Notes: a model not told the origin generated them from the letters alone. A stretch of DNA of 42,679 nt from Azospirillum sp. (GCA_020249045.1 JADCGK010000083.1:1-42679), one strand, 5' to 3'. Positions 1 through 8,083 are shown, counted from the first letter of the stretch. Made by a program: numbers and translations.

Positions 1-117
1 AGCAAGAACCGGACCGGATGACCAAATCTTGGCAATGTCCCGCCACATTTCAACCGGCGACAGGGGCCCCGCCTTAAAAATAAGCGGCTATTCTACAATT
101 TCACGCTGGAATGTTCT
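1..117. other. Left-edge non-coding stretch
   Basis: No convincing gene is seen before the kynA stop codon. On the minus strand, downstream of kynA, there is an imperfect CCGCTTA/TAAGGCGG hairpin with a T-rich loop. It lacks a proper T-tract after the stem, so I do not call it a terminator. Confidence 0.4.
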
Positions 118-972
118 TCATTCGGCGGCGGCATGTGTCGCCAAACCGGGGAACAAAGGGGCGATCTCGCGATTGTACTTGGCCAGGTAGTCCTTAAAGG
201 AAGTTCCGCCGGTCCCATATTCCACGCCGACGATGGACAATTGCCGGACCGCCAAACCCAAATGCGCCTGGTGGAAGGTGGCTTGGCGTGCCTCGTAAAG
301 ACGCAAACGCTCCATCAAAGGTGCGGCTGCGGCGTGCGCGTCGAGCCAGCGCACCCGTTCGGCCCGCGTGCCCGCCGGTGCCCGCGCCAGCAGCGCTTCG
401 AAATAATGCCGCAGCGAATGCGCGCCATAGCGGTCGAACGCGCCGCAAATGTCGGCGCCGTAGCGGCGGTCGAATTCGCTCTCGGCGACGTGCACCTTGC
501 CGCCCGCGTCGGCGGTGCCGCCGTTCCAATAGGCGCCCGCCACGCCCGCCATGATCTCGATCTTGCGGAACTGGAAGGATTGGAAGCCGCTGGTCGGCCC
601 GATCGACGTGCGGAACTCGGCGAAGGCGCGCATGTCGCCGAGGATCGGCATGGTGCGGTTGACCGTGTCCCACAGCTTGATCGGCCGATCGAGGAAATAG
701 ACCGCTTCGTCGAACGCGCCCGCCGGCAAATCGGGGGCGGCGAGCGCGGTCTTCAGCGCGTCGAGCGTGCGGTCGAGATCGACGATGATCTGGTGGAACG
801 CGATTTCGCAGATTTGATGGACGGCGATGAACAGATCCTCGTCCTTGGACGCGGTCAGCGGCTTTTTGCACGCGAGCAGCGCGTCCAGTCCCTGATAGGA
901 CCAATAATGGTTCTTGCTCGCGTCCATGTTCGGGTCCAGCGGCGGCAGGGGCTTGGCGTCGTATTTCTTCAT
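118..972 (-). CDS. kynA: Tryptophan 2,3-dioxygenase family protein
   Basis: This 284-aa protein is a haem dioxygenase of the tryptophan 2,3-dioxygenase family, which opens the indole ring of tryptophan to give N-formylkynurenine. The family pattern is visible: FIAVHQICEIAFHQI near the N-terminus (the HQxxE segment carrying the distal histidine), a central SGFQSFQFRKIE, and a C-terminal GTGGTSFKDYL. Length is close to the usual 280-300. The ATG at 972 is preceded by GAGG with a 5-nt spacer; the 588-aa ORF in the track is only an upstream open frame. It lies 11 nt downstream of the lipoprotein hydrolase, so it is probably the last gene of a three-gene operon. Kynureninase is encoded far away in this window (37.5-38.8 kb), which supports tryptophan catabolism. 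Several positions differ from textbook TDO (EIAF rather than ELWF), so substrate preference is inferred. Confidence 0.78.
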   Translation of the reverse strand: MKKYDAKPLPPLDPNMDASKNHYWSYQGLDALLACKKPLTASKDEDLFIAVHQICEIAFHQIIVDLDRTLDALKTALAAPDLPAGAFDEAVYFLDRPIKLWDTVNRTMPILGDMRAFAEFRTSIGPTSGFQSFQFRKIEIMAGVAGAYWNGGTADAGGKVHVAESEFDRRYGADICGAFDRYGAHSLRHYFEALLARAPAGTRAERVRWLDAHAAAAPLMERLRLYEARQATFHQAHLGLAVRQLSIVGVEYGTGGTSFKDYLAKYNREIAPLFPGLATHAAAE

Positions 973-983
973 CGCGGCCTCGT

Positions 984-1928
984 TCAGCGCGGGTCGGTCC
1001 GGTCCAGCACCCAGCGCGCCACGTCGTCGTGGACCTTCGCGCGGGCCAAGTCGCGGAACAGCATATGGTAGCCGCCGCCGTAGGTTTCCAGCGCGCGTTC
1101 GGCCGGCGGGGCGGGCGGCAGGCGGTCGAGCATCGCGCGCATCGCCGTCCCGGGCACCAGATTGTCGTTGGCCCCGATCAGGAACAACGCCGGCGGATCG
1201 AAGCTGGGCGCCGCCTCGGCGGCCGCATCCATCAGATCGACAAGACCGTAGAGCGCGTCCACGCGCGTGCGTTTGATGACGAGCGGATCGCGGCCGAGCT
1301 CGCGCAGCATCGGGATGTTGTCCGACGGCCGGATCCCCGTGCCTTCGACCGTCGGCGCCCAACCCGGCACGCTGTGCGCCAGCAGCCACAACCAAGCGCG
1401 GCTCCACGGCGACAGCGCGGCGCGGCCGCGCACTGCGGGCGCGCCGAGGATGGCCCCGCGCGCGCGCGTCAGGGCGCCCGCGCGGTGGGCGGCCATGATC
1501 ACGGCCCCACCCATGCTTTCCCCGGCCACGAAAACCGGAATCCGCGGATGGCGCGCGGCGACGAGTTCGAGCGCCTCCCCCAAATCGGCGATCAATGCGG
1601 CCGTGCCGGGCCAAATGCCGGGCGTGGCGGTGCGGCCGAAGCCGCGTTGGTCGTAGGCGTAGGTGGCGATCCCGGCTTTGGCCCAGGATTCGGCGGGCAG
1701 TTCCCACGACCGCGAATGGTCGTTGAACCCGTGCAGCGCCAGCACGATCGCCTTCGGGGCTTGCGATTCGGGGGCCCACTGGCGCACGAACAATCGCGCG
1801 CCGTCGGCCATGACGAAGGCGTCCTGCGTCAGTGCGGGTGCGTGCAGCGCCGGACCGCGCGGGGCGGTCTGCGGCTGGGCGCATGCCGCGAGCATCGCCG
1901 CCAGAACCGCGGCGATCAGCGCCTTCAT
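984..1928 (-). CDS. Alpha/beta hydrolase lipoprotein (lysophospholipase/monoacylglycerol lipase-like)
   Basis: A 314-aa serine hydrolase, probably anchored in the membrane and facing the periplasm. The N-terminus MKALIAAVLAAMLAAC is a lipoprotein signal with a lipobox LAAC and lipidated Cys16. The body has the oxyanion-side HGFNDHSRSW, the nucleophile elbow GESMGG, a late Asp (GANDNLVPG) and a His in GGGYHMLF, as in the Hydrolase_4 / PldB-monoglyceride lipase group. Its ATG overlaps the stop of the upstream ABC ATPase (ATGA), so translation is coupled. Known family members cleave lysophospholipids or monoacylglycerols; the substrate here is inferred. Confidence 0.8.
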   Translation of the reverse strand: MKALIAAVLAAMLAACAQPQTAPRGPALHAPALTQDAFVMADGARLFVRQWAPESQAPKAIVLALHGFNDHSRSWELPAESWAKAGIATYAYDQRGFGRTATPGIWPGTAALIADLGEALELVAARHPRIPVFVAGESMGGAVIMAAHRAGALTRARGAILGAPAVRGRAALSPWSRAWLWLLAHSVPGWAPTVEGTGIRPSDNIPMLRELGRDPLVIKRTRVDALYGLVDLMDAAAEAAPSFDPPALFLIGANDNLVPGTAMRAMLDRLPPAPPAERALETYGGGYHMLFRDLARAKVHDDVARWVLDRTDPR

Positions 1929-2872
1929 GCGGCCTGTCGCACCAATTGCAGGAACACGTCCTCGAGATCGCTTTCGCGCGTGCTGAGGTCGGCGATCCCC
2001 ACGCCCGCGGCCGCGACGGCCGCGAGGATGTCGGCCGCCTTGGTCCGGCTCGGCCGATAGGGGACCAGCAGCAGGCGCGCGCCTTCGAGCTTGGCGCCGA
2101 AGGCGGCGAGCGCCGCGGGCACGGCCGCTAGATCGCGATCGACGGTCAGGCGCAATTCCTTGGCGTCCAGCCGCGCGAGCAGGGCCGATTTGCTTTCGTC
2201 GGCGACCAGCTTGCCGCGGTTGATGATCGCGATGCGATCGCACAGCTCCTCGGCTTCCTGAAGGTAATGCGTCGTCAAAACGACGGTGGTGCCTTGCGCG
2301 TTCAACGCGCGCACATAGGCCCACAGACCCTGGCGCAGTTCGATGTCCACGCCGGCCGTCGGTTCGTCGAGGACGAGCACCGGCGGCGAGTGGACCAACG
2401 CCTTGGCGACCAGCAGCCGCCGGCGCATGCCCCCCGACAGCGTGCGCGCATAGGCATCGGCCTTGTCGGCGAGCCCCACCGCTTCGAGGATTTCCATCGT
2501 GCGGCGCGCCTTGGCCGGCACGCCGTAAAGCCCGGCCTGCAGATCCAGCAATTCGCGCGGCGTGAAGAACGGGTCGATGTTCAGTTCCTGCGGCACGATG
2601 CCGATCGCGCCGCGCGCGTCGCGCGGATTGGCGTCGATGTCGATATCCCAAATCTTCGCCCGGCCCCCCGTCTTGTTGACCAGCCCCGCCAGGATGTTGA
2701 TCAGCGTCGACTTGCCCGCCCCGTTGGGCCCGAGCAAACCGAACACCATGCCGCGCGGCACGTTGAGCGTGACGCCGTCCAGCGCGCGTTTTCCGCCGGC
2801 GTAGATTTTGGTCAGCCCGGCGATTTCGAGGGCGTTGTCGGGCGGCGGGGCGGGGTTCGGGGACGTTTGCAT
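1925..2872 (-). CDS. ABC transporter ATP-binding protein (ABC-2/drug-export type)
   Basis: A 315-aa ATPase of the DrrA/CcmA-like ABC-2 exporter class. Walker A is GPNGAGKS (about residues 49-56), the Q-loop is in IGIVPQELN, the signature is LSGGMRRRL, Walker B is VLVLDEP and the H-loop is LTTHYLQEAEELCDR. A C-terminal accessory domain ends in ESDLEDVFLQL, typical of this class. The partner permease normally sits directly downstream, but here the next gene is a lipoprotein hydrolase whose start overlaps this stop, and no ABC-2 permease appears anywhere in the window. The ATPase must use a permease encoded elsewhere, or the operon has lost it. The transported substrate cannot be read from the sequence. 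Confidence 0.85.
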   Translation of the reverse strand: MQTSPNPAPPPDNALEIAGLTKIYAGGKRALDGVTLNVPRGMVFGLLGPNGAGKSTLINILAGLVNKTGGRAKIWDIDIDANPRDARGAIGIVPQELNIDPFFTPRELLDLQAGLYGVPAKARRTMEILEAVGLADKADAYARTLSGGMRRRLLVAKALVHSPPVLVLDEPTAGVDIELRQGLWAYVRALNAQGTTVVLTTHYLQEAEELCDRIAIINRGKLVADESKSALLARLDAKELRLTVDRDLAAVPAALAAFGAKLEGARLLLVPYRPSRTKAADILAAVAAAGVGIADLSTRESDLEDVFLQLVRQAA

Positions 2873-2947
2873 CGGACGGCGGCTTGGGTATCATCCGGAC
2901 CGCACGGGCGCAACGCCCGGCGCACTCAGTATGGAAAGCCGAACCCG

Positions 2948-3148
2948 ATGTCCCGCAGCGCCGCCATTCCCGCTCCGCCCGAAACGATCGAAGTCGACGA
3001 CACGACCGTCGCGTGCGACGGCGGCGGCGGGGCGCTCGGCCACCCGCGCGTGTACCTGACCATGCGCGCCGACGGGACGGTCGAATGCCCCTATTGCGAC
3101 CGGGTCTACGTGCTCAAGGGCGGGCCCGGCGCCGGGCACGGGCATTGA
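2948..3148 (+). CDS. Small zinc-finger (CHCC-type) protein, NDUFS6-like
   Basis: A 66-aa protein matching the zf-CHCC family, the bacterial relative of the C-terminal domain of mitochondrial complex I subunit NDUFS6. The zinc ligands are readable: VACDGGGGALGHP gives Cys and His, and VECPYCDRVY gives the last two Cys. A short disordered N-terminus precedes the domain, and the tail is Gly/His-rich. ATG 2948 gives the compact family-sized product; the longer 293-aa ORF in the track is upstream read-through. The stop codon overlaps the TTG start of polA (TTGA). The ABC ATPase gene starts 75 bp away in the opposite direction, so 2873-2947 should hold divergent promoters. Confidence 0.85.
   Translation: MSRSAAIPAPPETIEVDDTTVACDGGGGALGHPRVYLTMRADGTVECPYCDRVYVLKGGPGAGHGH
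3124..3137 (+). repeat. Perfect 14-bp palindrome before the polA start
   Basis: GCCCGGCGCCGGGC is its own reverse complement. It sits inside the 3' end of the zinc-finger gene, 7 nt before the polA TTG, where it would cover the ribosome landing site. It may lower polA translation unless the upstream gene is being translated. It could also simply reflect a GC-rich Gly/Pro-coding stretch. Confidence 0.4.
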
Positions 3149-5982
3149 GCGGCGCCAAGCCGGACGCCGCCTCGCCCCATCGCCTGTGTTTGGTCGACGG
3201 GTCGGGCTTCATCTTCCGCGCCTATCACGCGTTGCCGCCGCTGACCCGGCCGGACGGCACGCCCGTGGGCGCGGTGCAGGGTTTCGTGAACATGCTCGTG
3301 CGGCTGATCGAAAGCCATGCGGGCGACCGGATCGCGGTGATTTTCGATACCTCGCGCAAGAGCTTCCGCAACGATTTCTACCCCGAATACAAAGCCCATC
3401 GGCCCGACCCGCCCGAGGATCTGGTGCCCCAATTCGCGTTGGTCCGCGAGGCGACGCGCGCTTTCGACCTGCCCGCGGTGGAATTGGCCGGGTATGAAGC
3501 CGACGATCTGATCGCGACTTACGCGGCCCTTGCGCTCGCCAAGGGCGAGACCGCGGTGATCGTGTCGTCCGACAAGGATTTGATGCAGCTCGTCCGGCCG
3601 GGCATCGAGATGCTCGACCCGCTCAAGCAGAAGAAAATCGGCGAAGCCGAAGTGGTCGAGAAATTCGGCGTCAAGCCCGCGCGCGTCGTCGACGTGCAGG
3701 CGCTGGCCGGGGATTCGACCGACAACGTGCCCGGCGTGCCCGGCATCGGCGTCAAGACCGCGGCCGAACTCATCAACGCCTACGGCGATCTCGACACGCT
3801 GTTGGCGCGGGCCGGGGAGATCAAGCAACCCAAGCGCCGCGAGACGCTGCTCGCGAACAAGGAGCAGGCGCTGATCTCGCGCCGGCTCGTCCAACTCAAG
3901 GCCGACGTTCAGGTCGAGGTTCCGCTCGAAGCCTTCGAGATCAAAAAGCCCGATCCGGCCAAGCTGCGCGCGTTCCTGGTCGATCAGGGATTCAGGTCGA
4001 CCATCGGCCGGCTCGAAGCGATGGGCTGGCTCGGCGAAGGCCCGATCGCCGCGGCGAAGAAAGCCGCAGTTCCCTTAACCGCCCCGGCCGAAGCGCCCGC
4101 CGCGACGGGCCCCGCGCGCTACGATCTGGTCGACGATCTCGCTGGCCTCGATGCCTGGATCGCGCGCGCGCGCGATCGCGGCCGCGTTTGCGTGGATACC
4201 GAGACGACCTCGCTGGACGCGCGCAACGCCGAACTCGTCGGCGTGTCGCTGGCGGTGGACGCGGGCCACGCATGCTATGTGCCGGTGGGCCATGTCGAGC
4301 CGGGGGCGCCCGGCGAACTCGATTTCGGCGGCGCCAAGCTCAAGCCCGGCCAGTTGGCGCGCAAGGACGTGCTCGATCGGCTCGCCCCGCTGCTGGCCGA
4401 TCCCGCGGTGCTCAAGATCGGCCATAACCTCAAATACGATATCCAGGTCTTCGCCGCCCACGGGATCGCCGAATTCGGGCCGTTCGACGACACGATGTTG
4501 ATGTCCTTCGTGCTCGACGCGGGCCTCAACGGCCACGGCATGGACGAGTTGGCCGAAAAGCATCTCGGCCACGCGACGATCAAATACGACGACGTCACCG
4601 GCACGGGCAAAGCGCGCATCTCCTTCGCCGCCGTGCCGCTCGACAAGGCGCGCGACTACGCCGCCGAGGACGCGGAAGTCACGCTGCGCCTGTGGTCGCG
4701 CCTGCGCCCGCGCCTGATCGACGAAGGATTGCTCGCGTTCTACGAGCGCGTCGAACGGCCTTTGATCCCCGCGATCGTGACGATGGAGCGCAACGGCATC
4801 GCCGTCGATCCCGAGCGCTTGCGCCGGCTGTCGAACGATTTCGCGCTGCGGCTGGCCGAGCTCGAAAAGGCGATCCACGCCGAAGCCGGCCATCCGTTCA
4901 ACGTCGGCAGCCCCGCCCAGCTCGGCAAAGTGCTGTTCGACGAGCTTTCCCTGCAATTGCCCGACGGCAAGGCGCCCGCCAAGACCAAGACCGGCGCCTA
5001 CGCGACGGGAGCGGACGTGCTCGAGGATCTCGCGGCGCTCGGCCACAAACTGCCCCAGCTGGTGCTCGATTGGCGTCAGCTCGCCAAACTCAAATCGACC
5101 TATACCGACGCGCTGGTCGAAGCGATCGACCCCAAGACGAAACGCGTTCACACGTCCTTCGCGATGACCGGCGCGGCCACCGGACGCTTGTCGTCGACCG
5201 ATCCCAATCTCCAGAACATTCCCGTGCGCAACGAGGAGGGCCGCAAGATCCGCGAAGCCTTCGTCGCCGCCGAAGGCACGACGCTGCTGTCGTTCGACTA
5301 TTCGCAGATCGAGTTGCGGCTGCTCGCCCACGTCGCGGGCATCGACACGCTGAAGGACGCTTTCCGGCGCAATCTCGACATCCATGCGGCGACGGCGTCC
5401 GAGATGTTCGGCGTGCCGCTCGACGCGATGGACAAAGAGACGCGCCGGCGCGCCAAGGCGATCAATTTCGGCATCATCTACGGGATTTCGGCCTTCGGTC
5501 TCGCGCGCCAGCTCGGCATCCCCCAAGGCGAGGCGCGCGCGTATATCGACGCCTATTTCAAGCGTTATCCCGGCATCCGCGCCTACATGGACGAGACCAA
5601 GAAGCTCGCCCACAAGCAAGGCTATGTCAGCACGCCCTTCGGCCGGCGCATTTGGCTGTCGGAAATCGGCTCGAAGAATCCGGCGATGCGCGCCTTCGCC
5701 GAGCGCGCGGCGATCAACGCGCCGTTGCAGGGCGGGGCCGCGGACATCATCAAGCGCGCGATGGCGCGGCTGCCCGAAGCGCTGGCCCAGGCCAACCTTT
5801 CGGCGAAGCTTTTGCTCCAGGTGCACGACGAATTGCTGTTCGAAGTGCCGCCGGCCGAAAAAACGGCGGCCATCGGACTGATCCGCGAGGTCATGGAGCA
5901 AGCGCCGTCTCCGGCGGTGAAACTCGACGTTCCGCTGGTGGTGGATTGCGGCGAAGGGCCGAATTGGGCGCGCGCGCATTGA
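3145..5982 (+). CDS. polA: DNA polymerase I
   Basis: A 945-aa family A DNA polymerase for Okazaki-fragment processing and repair synthesis. Domains in order: 5'-nuclease (about 10-290; EADDLI, SSDKDLMQL, GVPGIGVKTA), 3'-5' proofreading exonuclease (about 330-520; Exo I VDTET, Exo II HNLKYD, Exo III YAAEDAE), and polymerase (about 540-945; motif A SFDYSQIELR, motif B RRRAKAINFGIIYG, motif C QVHDELLFE). All DEDD exonuclease acids are present, so proofreading should be active, unlike in Taq polymerase. No ATG fits the N-terminus. TTG 3145 overlaps the upstream stop (TTGA) and places the conserved LCLVDGSGFIFRAYHAL at the expected distance. A 14-bp palindrome (3124-3137) lies 7 nt before the start. 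Confidence 0.95.
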   Translation: MSGAKPDAASPHRLCLVDGSGFIFRAYHALPPLTRPDGTPVGAVQGFVNMLVRLIESHAGDRIAVIFDTSRKSFRNDFYPEYKAHRPDPPEDLVPQFALVREATRAFDLPAVELAGYEADDLIATYAALALAKGETAVIVSSDKDLMQLVRPGIEMLDPLKQKKIGEAEVVEKFGVKPARVVDVQALAGDSTDNVPGVPGIGVKTAAELINAYGDLDTLLARAGEIKQPKRRETLLANKEQALISRRLVQLKADVQVEVPLEAFEIKKPDPAKLRAFLVDQGFRSTIGRLEAMGWLGEGPIAAAKKAAVPLTAPAEAPAATGPARYDLVDDLAGLDAWIARARDRGRVCVDTETTSLDARNAELVGVSLAVDAGHACYVPVGHVEPGAPGELDFGGAKLKPGQLARKDVLDRLAPLLADPAVLKIGHNLKYDIQVFAAHGIAEFGPFDDTMLMSFVLDAGLNGHGMDELAEKHLGHATIKYDDVTGTGKARISFAAVPLDKARDYAAEDAEVTLRLWSRLRPRLIDEGLLAFYERVERPLIPAIVTMERNGIAVDPERLRRLSNDFALRLAELEKAIHAEAGHPFNVGSPAQLGKVLFDELSLQLPDGKAPAKTKTGAYATGADVLEDLAALGHKLPQLVLDWRQLAKLKSTYTDALVEAIDPKTKRVHTSFAMTGAATGRLSSTDPNLQNIPVRNEEGRKIREAFVAAEGTTLLSFDYSQIELRLLAHVAGIDTLKDAFRRNLDIHAATASEMFGVPLDAMDKETRRRAKAINFGIIYGISAFGLARQLGIPQGEARAYIDAYFKRYPGIRAYMDETKKLAHKQGYVSTPFGRRIWLSEIGSKNPAMRAFAERAAINAPLQGGAADIIKRAMARLPEALAQANLSAKLLLQVHDELLFEVPPAEKTAAIGLIREVMEQAPSPAVKLDVPLVVDCGEGPNWARAH

Positions 5983-6015
5983 AGCGCGCCGCCTGACGCC
6001 CTATACTTGCGCGAT

Positions 6016-6225
6016 ATGGCCGTCACGCTTCCCATGCCGATCTTCACCCCGCAGGACGCGCAGGCCGCGCGTCAGGCCGTCCGCCCCGCGGCGGATGCAA
6101 CGCTCGCCGACGTGGCCGGCCGCGCGGCGGAGATCAAGCGCAATCTGACGATCGCCTCGCCCGCGCCGGTGCCGCCCGCCCCCGCCGATTCCGGCCGGGG
6201 CCAAAGCGTCGATCTCGCCGCCTGA
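6016..6225 (+). CDS. Microprotein with SGRGxxVDxAA tail, copy 1
   Basis: A 69-aa unrecognised protein. After the N-terminus (MAVTLPMPIF) comes a short Ala/Arg-rich, probably helical segment (residues 15-45), a Pro/Ala linker, and the C-terminus SGRGQSVDLAA. The next ORF ends almost identically (SGRGRQVDVAA), and the last 18 bases differ at one position, which argues that both are translated. ATG 6016 is preferred over the track's TTG. It starts 33 nt after polA and could be co-transcribed with it. No clear ribosome binding site is seen. The terminal LAA resembles the end of the ssrA degradation tag. Function unknown. Confidence 0.55.
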   Translation: MAVTLPMPIFTPQDAQAARQAVRPAADATLADVAGRAAEIKRNLTIASPAPVPPAPADSGRGQSVDLAA

Positions 6226-6238
6226 CCGGACGCGCGCG

Positions 6239-6427
6239 ATGGCCGAACTTTACCCCCCGCCCGATGTGATCAGCCCCGTGGCGCCGCGGACCGCGCCCGC
6301 GCGCGCCGAACGCGCCGCGGATCGTGCACCGGCACCCGCGCAAACCGGCGGGGCCGAGCCCGCCGCGCGCCCGCCCGCGCCGCCGGCGGCCTCCGGCCGC
6401 GGCCGGCAAGTCGATGTCGCCGCCTGA
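6239..6427 (+). CDS. Microprotein with SGRGxxVDxAA tail, copy 2
   Basis: A 62-aa Pro/Ala/Arg-rich, probably disordered protein that begins 13 nt after copy 1. Only the C-terminal 11 residues (SGRGRQVDVAA) are shared with copy 1; the N-terminal parts do not align, so the tail is the conserved element. The stop is followed by 49 nt before the 387-aa gene. No good Shine-Dalgarno is visible (GACCGGACGCGCGCG precedes the ATG). The VAA terminus resembles the end of the Caulobacter ssrA tag. Function unknown. Confidence 0.5.
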   Translation: MAELYPPPDVISPVAPRTAPARAERAADRAPAPAQTGGAEPAARPPAPPAASGRGRQVDVAA

Positions 6428-6476
6428 ATTTTTCCGGTAACAAACCGGCAATCCGCGCCGTGCGAGAGTTTGCGTC

Positions 6477-7640
6477 ATGACGACCGAATCGAACATCGCC
6501 GACGCGCGCGGCGCCTTGCAGGCGATCGACAAAAAGCTCGTCGAGCTTTGGCATTTGGGTTCGCGCTTCGTGGCGGGCTGGACGCTGGACGGCGCCACGT
6601 TGATCGTCGCGATGTCGCGGATCGCCGATCTCCCCAAGCTCGCGGCCGACGAACCGGCCCTGCTGCGCGGCGAGAAGCTGGACGTGAAGGAACTCGTGCG
6701 CCTGTGCAACCGGTCGGGTCTGCGCATGGAGGAGATTCCGGCCGGGCCGTGGTGGGCGTCGCCCGCCATGCTCGCGGCGCTCGAAACCGCGATCGGCCGC
6801 TACGCGATCCGGCGCACGGAATTCCATGCGATGGCGCGGATCGAGGTCGAACGCTTCCGCGATTTGCCGACCGCCATGCGGATCGCCCAACTCGCGACGC
6901 TCTCGCATTCGATCAATATCGCCGCCGAGCGGATGGAAGGTTCGGGCTCGGACATCGATCTGGGCCGCGCGCCGACGGGCGAGGGCTACCGGCTGTGGAA
7001 CCGCCGCCAGGGCTGGAAAGCGGACATCGATCTGTTCTGTCTTCTGTCGCTCGCGCTGGCCGAAAACGGGTTGGCGCGCGCGCGCGACGCGGGCACGGCA
7101 CCGGTGGTCAAGGCGGCGTTCGCGGTCGGCGGCGGCTGGGAGTTTTCGCTGCCCCGCGGCGGCGGCAGTCCCGCCATCCACAACGACGTGCTGGGCGAAA
7201 TCGAGGACGAAACCCAGCATCTGCTCGAAGCCGCCTTGCCCGGACAGATCCTCATCGGTGCTTTCCAGCGCCCGATGGCCGACGGGCCGCCGCGCAAGGG
7301 CATGATCTACAAGCTGCTCGACGCGCCGCGCTTCGTCGGTTTGGCCCAGCGCCGGCTCGGCGATTTCGACAACGTGATGCTGGGGGCTGAGAAAGTCGCC
7401 GGAATCAAACTCTATCTGACCGGCGACGAAATCGGGCCGGGCACCTTCGACATCAAGGCCTTCGGTTACCCGATGGCGCAGTCGCGCACGATGGAAGCCT
7501 TCAACGTGAAGCTCAACATCCATCGGCCCGACCGGCCGCCCTTCTTCTTCGGGCTGCAGCACAAGGACCTGCGGGACGTCGCGCCGTGCCGCGCCTACCA
7601 TTTGGATTCGGCGCCGCGCGACTACATGCTGCCGGCGTGA
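6477..7640 (+). CDS. Conserved-looking protein of unknown function
   Basis: A 387-aa soluble protein with no signal peptide or membrane segment. I do not recognise the family. Around residues 240-263 the segment GEIEDETQHLLEAALPGQIL resembles in shape the part of class III nucleotide cyclases where VNxAxRLxxxAxPGxIL is found, but the catalytic Asn/Arg are absent, as is an obvious metal-binding Asp pair. At best it is a non-catalytic cyclase-like fold. The N-terminal half is largely helical (about 1-155) and rich in Leu/Ala. Codon use matches the neighbours. ATG 6477 has a weak GAGAG upstream. It follows the two microprotein genes on the same strand and converges with the 68-aa gene 4 nt away. 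Confidence 0.7.
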   Translation: MTTESNIADARGALQAIDKKLVELWHLGSRFVAGWTLDGATLIVAMSRIADLPKLAADEPALLRGEKLDVKELVRLCNRSGLRMEEIPAGPWWASPAMLAALETAIGRYAIRRTEFHAMARIEVERFRDLPTAMRIAQLATLSHSINIAAERMEGSGSDIDLGRAPTGEGYRLWNRRQGWKADIDLFCLLSLALAENGLARARDAGTAPVVKAAFAVGGGWEFSLPRGGGSPAIHNDVLGEIEDETQHLLEAALPGQILIGAFQRPMADGPPRKGMIYKLLDAPRFVGLAQRRLGDFDNVMLGAEKVAGIKLYLTGDEIGPGTFDIKAFGYPMAQSRTMEAFNVKLNIHRPDRPPFFFGLQHKDLRDVAPCRAYHLDSAPRDYMLPA

Positions 7641-7644
7641 GCGT

Positions 7645-7851
7645 TCAGCGCACCATCCGGATCAGATAGGCCGCGTCGTCGTCGCTGAGCTGCGGGAAGG
7701 CCCCGCGCACCGCATCGAGCATCGCGCGGGTGGACTGGGCGTAGGCCGTGCCCGGGCGCAGCTCCGCGCGCACGCGGGCGCACAATTCGGCGACCGCGAC
7801 GAGCCGGACGGGGGGTTGGTCGTCGTGCAACGTCATGTGCAGGGATTGCAT
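7645..7851 (-). CDS. Hypothetical 68-aa protein
   Basis: A small soluble protein (MQSLHMTLHDDQPPVRL... ending in AAYLIRMVR), mostly predicted helix, with no recognised domain. The evidence for translation is good: the ATG at 7851 is preceded by GAGGAA with a 6-nt spacer, and the longer 215-aa ORF in the track crosses a terminator-like hairpin. It lies downstream of that hairpin (7912-7951, same strand), so it is either controlled by read-through of a structured leader or has its own promoter in the 60 nt between. It ends 4 nt from the convergent 387-aa gene. Confidence 0.65.
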   Translation of the reverse strand: MQSLHMTLHDDQPPVRLVAVAELCARVRAELRPGTAYAQSTRAMLDAVRGAFPQLSDDDAAYLIRMVR

Positions 7852-7911
7852 GGTGCGTTCCTCGGACCCGTCGCCGCATTGTTTTTGGTTTTCGACCCGC
7901 GCTTGCGGCGG

Positions 7912-7951
7912 AAAAAGGGGCGCGGTCGTGTGTTGCGACGCGACCGCGCCC
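7912..7951 (-). terminator. Intrinsic terminator hairpin
   Basis: Perfect 11-bp stem (arms 7918-7928 and 7941-7951, 12-nt loop) with five T residues immediately after it on the minus strand. It lies upstream, not downstream, of the gene on that strand, which is what makes it interesting. Confidence 0.65.
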
Positions 7952-8075
7952 GCGAGTCGAGGCTGTTCGGCGACAGGGGAAGGATCGGGGACGCGCCGAA
8001 TGCCGAGTCGTCGAATTGGGTAGGGCCTCGGAATCTTCAAGCCTACCCCAGCGAAAAAATGTGATTCGGTGCGCG
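7912..8075 (-). ncRNA. Candidate structured RNA (sRNA or attenuator leader) ending in an intrinsic terminator
   Basis: This non-coding stretch, read on the minus strand, contains three successive stems: GGGTAGG/CCTACCC (8018-8048), TTCGGCG/CGCCGAA with a C-rich loop containing CCTTCCCC (about 7969-8003), and a perfect 11-bp hairpin GGGCGCGGTCG/CGACCGCGCCC (7918-7951) followed by TTTTT. That layout fits a free-standing small RNA with an anti-Shine-Dalgarno-like loop, or a transcription attenuator for the 68-aa gene that begins 60 nt further on. The 5' end is a guess based on the AT-rich segment at 8055-8100. I cannot assign it to a known RNA family. Confidence 0.4.
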
Positions 8076-8083
8076 ATATTGGA

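Noticed and set aside
118-1884. 588-aa ORF suggesting a fusion upstream of kynA
   Set aside because: Only the last 284 residues match the dioxygenase; the upstream part is the shadow of the lipoprotein hydrolase gene read in another frame, and a good start with GAGG is at 972.
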